A DNA stretch of 64,000 bases. Origin: Iris pallida. Lineage: Eukaryota; Streptophyta; Magnoliopsida; Asparagales; Iridaceae. The position numbers were made by a program, and so were the translations under genes. The stretch spans positions 1,187,447 to 1,251,446 of the forward strand of contig JANAVB010009599.1 of NCBI GenBank assembly GCA_029216955.1, written 5' to 3'. How positions within the stretch are numbered: the stretch's first letter is position 1; every line of letters begins with the position of its first letter. The notes under the pieces are model-generated. The model was not told where the DNA came from, did not search any database, and saw only the letters and a program-made list of their open reading frames with translations. Positions 59,079-64,000 of this stretch are shown piece after piece.

Positions 59079-59128
59079 TCCAACGTTAATATTGTTGGGT
59101 TACATGACTGTGCCCAACAAACCTGCAT
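59072..59128 (+). other. Foldable segment after the primer site, element B
   Basis: ATGCAGGT (59072-59079) pairs with ACCTGCAT (59121-59128), and TTGTTGGG (59092-59099) pairs perfectly with CCCAACAA (59113-59120). Stem sequences differ from A, D and E but the layout is the same. Confidence 0.55.
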
Positions 59129-59258
59129 ATAGGAATAGGAATATCTCATCCATAACTACTATCTTTTGACTTCCAATCTTTTTGAAACTTCCTTGATTAT
59201 TTGAGTTACCTCATATCTAATCTTCCTAATATCAACTTATCTTCCTCGTGCCATCAGT

Positions 59259-60219
59259 ATGAATCTACGAAGCGGACGTACTTCTGCCTTGGCCCTCGCA
59301 TCTGGTGAGGAGACTACCACGGAGGGACATAATCCTCTCATCACTCCAGCGACGCCCTACCAGCCCGGACTGTCGCAGCCTACTACGACACCGACGACGG
59401 AATACCCAGAGATCGCAGCACCCCCAGGCAGCCACGCTGGGCAGACCACTACCATGCCACCAGAAGGAAATGTACCATTGCCTCCACCACCACCATTCCC
59501 TCAGCAGTTTCACCCACAGTCGGGACCTCAGATGCCTCCACCACCGACTGATGGGAGCCCTACAACTCAGTTTATGTATGCCATGATGCAGGCTCAGTGG
59601 CAGCAGACTGAGCTGATGAGACAGACGATGATGGAAGCAATGGCTAGACCTCCACCACCACCTCCAGTACCAGTACCAGCACCGGCTCTGCATCCCTATG
59701 AAGGCTCTATCAAGAATTTTACAGATATGAACCCTAAGGCCTTTAGAGGGACGGAGAAGCCATTAGAGGTGTCACAGTGGCTTATTAGTACCGAGAAGCC
59801 ACTGAAGGCATCCCAGTTGCCAGCTCGAGATTGGATGACAGCAGTGGACCTACTGTTAGAAGACAATGCTCACCAATGGTGGAAAGCGGAAGAGAGACGA
59901 TTAGGCACTGGGATCACCTGGAAGCAGTTCTATGATGCATTTTATGAGAGATTCTTCCCTATTCATGTTCGAGATGGTCTCTATGACCAGTTCCTTCATC
60001 TGAATCAAGGGAATATGAAAGTTGATGAGTTAGACTCAGAGTTCAATCGCCTTAGTCGATTTGGTGCGGGATCGATTCTGACGGAGTTAGAGAAGGCGAG
60101 GAGATTTCACCAGGGGCTTGCACCAGAGCTCAAGTCTTATACGACTACCCAGTCTCGAGTCTCCCATTCAGCTGTCTTGGAAGAAGCTCGTGCTCAGGAG
60201 ATTTTTTGCAAGGAATAGC
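59259..60219 (+). CDS. Element B gag (chromovirus capsid), premature stop
   Basis: Starts MNLRSGRTSALA at 59259, about 200 bp after the primer site. It has a Pro/Gln-rich N-terminal half (residues 25-150). The capsid domain spans about residues 155-310, with MNPKAFRGTEKPLE, DWMTAVDLLLED, HQWWKAEERR, WKQFYDAFYERFFP and LNQGNMKVDELDSEF blocks. A short in-frame duplication around EKPLEVSQ and EKPLKASQ (59754-59815) looks specific to this copy. It ends at TAG 60217, right before CAGCAG, so CAG-to-TAG change is likely and the original gag went on into zinc knuckles. It would package element RNA into cytoplasmic particles. Confidence 0.85.
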
Positions 60220-61086
60220 AGCAGACATCGAGGCGCCATACTCAGCAGCTACACCAGCCCGAGCTACTCAGAGTGGACCTATCAGGAGGACTACAGGATA
60301 GTACCAGTAGAGGCACACACCTTATCAGAAGCCCACCTGCAACTTTTGCGGGAAGCAGGGGCATATTAGAGATGACTGTCGACTTCGTTTGGGCTTATGT
60401 ATGAGATGTGGATTAGGACAGCACTTGGCCAGAGATTGTCCTGAACAGCAGGCTCTAGTTTAGGCACATCAGGCCCAGAGGCCCACAGCCCCAGCACCTC
60501 GTCCACCATTACCCCCACAGACAGCACAGTACCACAAGGCCAGAGCTCAAGGCCTAGGACAGAACCATGGAAAGGCATTCTCTCTAGCTGTTGAGAATGT
60601 AGAGACAGAGGTAGAGGTCATAGCAGGTATGGTTTTAATTGTATCTTTTCCTGCTATTACATTATTTGATACTGGAGCCACACATTCATTTATAGCCACT
60701 AGTTTTGCCACTAGACACAGTATTCCCATCACATCCTTAGCTAAGAATGTTAAAATCCTCACTTGAGGAGGAGTTGTACCTGTTAGTGGTGTTTGTAGAC
60801 TTTATCCTGTAGTGATAAATGGCAGAGAGATGATGGCACGACTTCTTGTATTCCCTATGCTGACATTTAATGTAGTTCTTGGAATGGACTGGTTGAGCCA
60901 GCATTTCGCTCGCATCGACTGCCATACGAGCAGTATTATCTTTAGACTACCGAATGCAGCAGAGTTTGAGTTCACCAAAGAAAATGGAGATAGTTGTGTT
61001 GCACCCGCATCGGGAACTCATATGATGATGCATGACACCCCACAGCACCCTATTATCCTCGAGTTCGAGAATGTATTCCCAAGGAA
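60220..61086 (+). pseudogene. Element B zinc knuckles and protease (broken frame)
   Basis: Two CCHC knuckles: CNFCGKQGHIRDDC (60338-60379) and CMRCGLGQHLARDC (about 60398-60439). They are followed by a TAG at 60461 (CAG likely). The retropepsin has LFDTGATHSF at about 60664-60693, with an intact D-T-G, then VLGMDWLSQHFARIDC (60876-60923). A TGA near 60764 interrupts it. The reading frame differs from gag (a frameshift lies between 60219 and 60338) and from RT; a missing A near 61082 explains the second shift. The protease would cut the polyprotein; this copy cannot be made as one chain. Confidence 0.75.
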
Positions 61087-62039
61087 TTGCTAGGACTAAC
61101 ACCTAACCGAGATATTGAGTTTTCTATTGAGCTTACTCCCGGAGCCGAGCCTATTTCATCTCGAGTATATCGTCTTGCACCCAAGGAGTTGGTAGAGATA
61201 AAGACGCAGATTGATGACTTATTAGAGAAGGGATTTATTCGTGCCAGTGCGTCACCATGGGGAGCACCCGTTCTTTTTGTGCCTAAGAAAGACGGGACAG
61301 TGCGCATGTGCATTGACTACAGAGCATTGAATGCAGTGACGGTAAAGAACAAGTATCCCTTGCCACGTATAGACGATCTATTCGATCAACTTAGTGGAGC
61401 AAAAGTATTCTCCAAGATTGACTTACGATCGGGCTATCACCAATAAAGGTTCGGAAGGAAGACATTGTAAAGACGACCTTTCGATCGAGGTATGGACACT
61501 ACGAGTTCTTGGTCATGTCTTTCGGATTGACTAATGCTCCCGCAGTTGTCATGAATTTAATGAACAAGATCTTTCACCAGTTCCTGGACAAATTTGTATT
61601 AGTCTTTATAGACGATATCCTGATTTACTCCAAGAGTCAAGAGGAGCACGAGCAGCATCTACGGATAGTTTTAGAAACATTGAGGAATGAGAGATTCTTT
61701 ACGAAGCTTAGCAAGTGTGATTTCTTTCTCAAGGAGGTATCATTTCTTGGTTATATTATTACGGGTGATGGTATATCAGTAGACCCAGAGAAGATCACAG
61801 CAGTCAAATCATGGCCCACTCCCACATCAGCTTCTGAGGTGAGAAGTTTCCTCGGACTTGCGGGTTACTACCGAAGGTTCGTAGAAGATTTCTCTCGAAT
61901 AGCGGGGCCTATGACTCGATTGACTTACAAGGATCAGGAGTTTGTATGGACAGATGAGTGTCAAGTCGCATTTGATGAGTTGAAGAAGCGATTGACCACA
62001 ACACCGATCTTGACACTACCATCGGGCCCAGGAGGATTT
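61087..62039 (+). pseudogene. Element B reverse transcriptase (one frameshift)
   Basis: All RT blocks are present: [43 protein letters not shown] and [10 protein letters not shown] in frame up to 61446. A 1-bp loss near 61441 then shifts to the frame with FGLTNAPAV and [10 protein letters not shown] (about 61596-61627), the catalytic YxDD-type box with both aspartates. [27 protein letters not shown] and LTRLTYKD complete the connection. It is otherwise well preserved, so the element is fairly young. The RT would copy RNA to cDNA in the particle. Confidence 0.9.
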
Positions 62040-62591
62040 GTGATCTACAGCGACGCATCCGGGAAGGGATTAGGATGTGTATTGATGCAGCATGGTCGTG
62101 TAGTAGCATATGCATCGCGACAGTTGAGAGTTCATGAGAAGAATTATCCGACCCACGATCTAGAGCTCGCAGCGGTTATCTTTGCTTTGAAGCTATGGAG
62201 ACACTACTTGTACGGTGAGAAGGTTGATATCTACACTAATTATAAGAGCCTCAAGTACGTGTTCACACAAAAAGAGTTGAATATGCGATAGCGTCGTTGG
62301 TTGGAGTTGATGAAAGATTATGAGATCGAGCTTCATTATTATCCGGGTAAGGCTAATATCGTGGCAGACGTATTAAACCGTAAGCCCATGGCACACTTTT
62401 TGACCACACATAAGGAATTGATTAGAGACTTGGAGCAGCTTGGTGTTGAGGTAGTATTGCCTGAAGCCGATGGCGTATTAGCCAACCTCCAAGTGCAATC
62501 ATCATTGGTAGAGCGCATCAAGGCAGCATTGCCTAATGATGCTAGATTTTGACGGCTCAAGGAGAGGACTGAAGTAGGAGAGCAGACAGGA
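62040..62591 (+). pseudogene. Element B RNase H (stop and altered residue)
   Basis: [15 protein letters not shown] (catalytic Asp at about 62051) and [19 protein letters not shown] (catalytic Glu) are intact. The third box reads TNYKSLKYV at 62232-62258, where related elements have T-D-H-K-S-L; the Asp is replaced by Asn (G-to-A). TAG at 62289 (CAG likely) follows. YYPGKANIVADVLNRK (62338-62385) carries the last Asp. A TGA at 62550 precedes the integrase. It would remove RNA from RNA-DNA hybrids; the lost Asp alone should disable it. Confidence 0.85.
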
Positions 62592-63971
62592 TTGAGGATC
62601 CATACCGATGGGACATTGCGATGTGGCGATCGCATTTATGTTCCCAATGGAGAGCTACGGCAGGATTTGATGGCAGAGGCTCACAGTTCGACTTACTCTA
62701 TTCATCTCGGAGGAACCAAGATGTATCGCGACTTACGACAGTATTATTGGTGGCACGGAATGAAGCGGAAGATAGCTTATTTCATTGCCAAGTGCTTGGT
62801 ATGTCAACAAGTTAAGGCAGAGCACCAGAGGACGGCCGGATTATTGCAGCCGCTACCCATTCCCGAGTGGAAGTGGGAGCACATTACTATGGATTTCATC
62901 ACGGGTTTTCCTCGGAGTCCTATGGAACGTGACGCAGTGTGGGTGATTGTTGATAGACTTACGAATTCAGCCCATTTCTTACCTTTTAGAGTGGGCCAGT
63001 CGACAGAGGTATTGGCAGAGATGTATATGGAGCAGATTGTGAGCCTACAGGGTGTGCCAGTTAGTATTGTGTCGGACCGTGACTCGAGATTTACCTCGCA
63101 CTTTTGGAGGAGCATGCAAGAGAGTTTGGGCACTCGATTGAAGTTTAGCACATCATACCATCCACAGACGGACGGCAAGTCAGAGCGTATCATACAGACG
63201 CTAGAGGATATGTTGAAAGCGTGTATGCTTGATTTTGGCAGCTCGTGGGAGGACCATCTTCATATCATTGAGTTTTCCTACAACAATAGCTATCAAGCGA
63301 GCATTCAAATGGCTCCGTTTGAAGCATTGTATGGTAGGAAGTGTCGGTCTCCTGTTTGTTGGAGCAACATAGGAGAGCGACAGCTATTGGTTCTCGAGTT
63401 GGTCTTGAGCACAGTGGAGACTGTGAGGAAAATTCAGGACCACCTGCGAGCAGCGCAGGATCGTCAGAAGCAGTGGGCAGATAATCGTCGTCGACCCTTG
63501 GAGTTCAAAAAGGGTGACCATGTGTTCTTGAAGATATCCCCCACTAGGGGCACAATTCGATTCGGAGGACGTGGCAAGTTGAGTCCAAGGTACATCGGCC
63601 CTTTCAATGTCTTGGAACGTGTTGGAGAGGTTGCCTACAGATTGGCATTGCCACCGTCGCTAGAGGGAGTGCATGACGTATTCCATGTATCTCAGTTGAG
63701 GAGGTACGTGGCAGACAGCAATCATGTGCTTGATCACTCCGAGATCACAGTTGGACCAAGTTTTTCGTATGAAGAGCAACCAGTAGGTATCCTCGATCAC
63801 CGAGTAAAGGTGTTATGGAATCAATCTATTCCATTGGTTCGCGTGGCATGGAAGCATCACTCACCAGGGGAGTCTACTTGGGAGCGCGAGGACGACATCC
63901 GAAATTGCTACCCGCAGTTGTTCGAAGACGAAGGTATGTCTTGCATTTATATTTTCATGCATTGCATTTGA
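62592..63971 (+). CDS. Element B integrase with C-terminal chromodomain
   Basis: 459 codons open, all landmarks intact. Zinc domain: H at HSSTYSIHLGG (two His) and CLVCQQVKAEH (two Cys), residues about 31-80. Core: MDFITGFP (first Asp), IVSDRDSRF (second Asp), then SERIIQTLEDML with the Glu. A GPF/Y-like SPRYIGPFNVLERVGEVAYRL module lies at about 335-360 and VFHVSQLRRYV follows. The chromodomain-like end has KVLWNQSIPLVRVAWK and then STWEREDDIRNCYPQLF. This C-terminus marks the Tekay/Del type of chromovirus, which targets heterochromatin. ATG 62592 is only the first in the open frame; in the element it is part of one polyprotein. It stops 20-30 bp before the 3' motif. Confidence 0.92.
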   Translation: MRIHTDGTLRCGDRIYVPNGELRQDLMAEAHSSTYSIHLGGTKMYRDLRQYYWWHGMKRKIAYFIAKCLVCQQVKAEHQRTAGLLQPLPIPEWKWEHITMDFITGFPRSPMERDAVWVIVDRLTNSAHFLPFRVGQSTEVLAEMYMEQIVSLQGVPVSIVSDRDSRFTSHFWRSMQESLGTRLKFSTSYHPQTDGKSERIIQTLEDMLKACMLDFGSSWEDHLHIIEFSYNNSYQASIQMAPFEALYGRKCRSPVCWSNIGERQLLVLELVLSTVETVRKIQDHLRAAQDRQKQWADNRRRPLEFKKGDHVFLKISPTRGTIRFGGRGKLSPRYIGPFNVLERVGEVAYRLALPPSLEGVHDVFHVSQLRRYVADSNHVLDHSEITVGPSFSYEEQPVGILDHRVKVLWNQSIPLVRVAWKHHSPGESTWEREDDIRNCYPQLFEDEGMSCIYIFMHCI

Positions 63972-63988
63972 TCCCCCGACCTTAGTTT

Positions 63989-64000
63989 AATTTCGAGGAT
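63989..64000 (+). promoter_or_regulatory. Start of the conserved 3' motif of B, cut by the window edge
   Basis: ATTTCGAGGAT matches the beginning of the TTCGAGGACGAA block that precedes the polypurine tract in A and D. The B polypurine tract and 3' LTR should start within about 30-40 bp after the window. Confidence 0.6.

Noticed and set aside
1..64000. tRNA, rRNA, snRNA or SINE genes
   Set aside because: I looked for cloverleaf-like and A/B-box patterns and found none convincing; the only tRNA-related match is the primer site at 15959-15971.

Overview
This is plant nuclear DNA made almost entirely of nested transposable elements. The evidence is chromovirus-type Ty3/gypsy pol with a C-terminal chromodomain, a CACTA element with a spliced TnpA-like gene, Tat-type gypsy gag with an antisense plant-mobile-domain-like ORF, a Ty1/copia RNase H relic, a Mutator-type MITE and a TRIM-like LTR. 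I found no intact host gene, no rRNA or tRNA gene and no CRISPR array. The sequence cannot name the species; a repeat-rich angiosperm genome is the reasonable reading. All identifications are by eye from motifs and internal alignments.

Layout, left to right. 1-1568 is part of an LTR in minus orientation, related to the LTR of element B at the right end. It lies in a CACTA-like end (1569-1970), which itself sits in a decayed Ty1/copia RNase H (about 1974-2396). About 3600-10245 is gypsy-1 (plus strand): 5' LTR, degenerate primer site, and decayed gag, protease, RT, RNase H and integrase N-terminus. It is cut by a complete CACTA element (10246-18824, TSD TAA). Five bases further on begins element E, with a 2.1 kb LTR (18830-20978) and a non-coding interior. 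About 23173-25558 is probably another minus-strand LTR with a 0.7 kb tandem duplication. 25559-35833 is element D (minus strand): two 3.3-3.8 kb LTRs around 3.1 kb of non-coding sequence. One LTR carries a 159 bp MITE that is absent from the other.

From about 35834 to 56138 lies element T, a Tat-lineage-like gypsy element on the minus strand. It has gag and protease, no recognisable RT, RNase H or integrase, a repeat-rich 3' region, and on the opposite strand an ORF with its own TATA box, a short first exon, an intron and a plant-mobile-domain-like body. Element A (37896-48650), a LARD-like element with 4.9 kb LTRs around only 1.0 kb of interior, is inserted 20 bp into exon 2 of that ORF (TSD CTCCC). 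Element B, a chromovirus on the plus strand, is inserted in the T gag at 56139 and runs off the right edge just before its 3' LTR.

Elements A, B, D and E share an unusual primer site (consensus TGGTGGCCCATGCAGG) and a foldable segment just after it. A, D and E also share a hairpin near the LTR 3' end, with paired base changes. A, D and E look like non-coding passengers that could use the proteins of B-like chromoviruses; this is inference. Most in-frame stops in the decayed ORFs are TAG where a CAG codon is plausible, as expected from deamination of methylated CHG cytosines.
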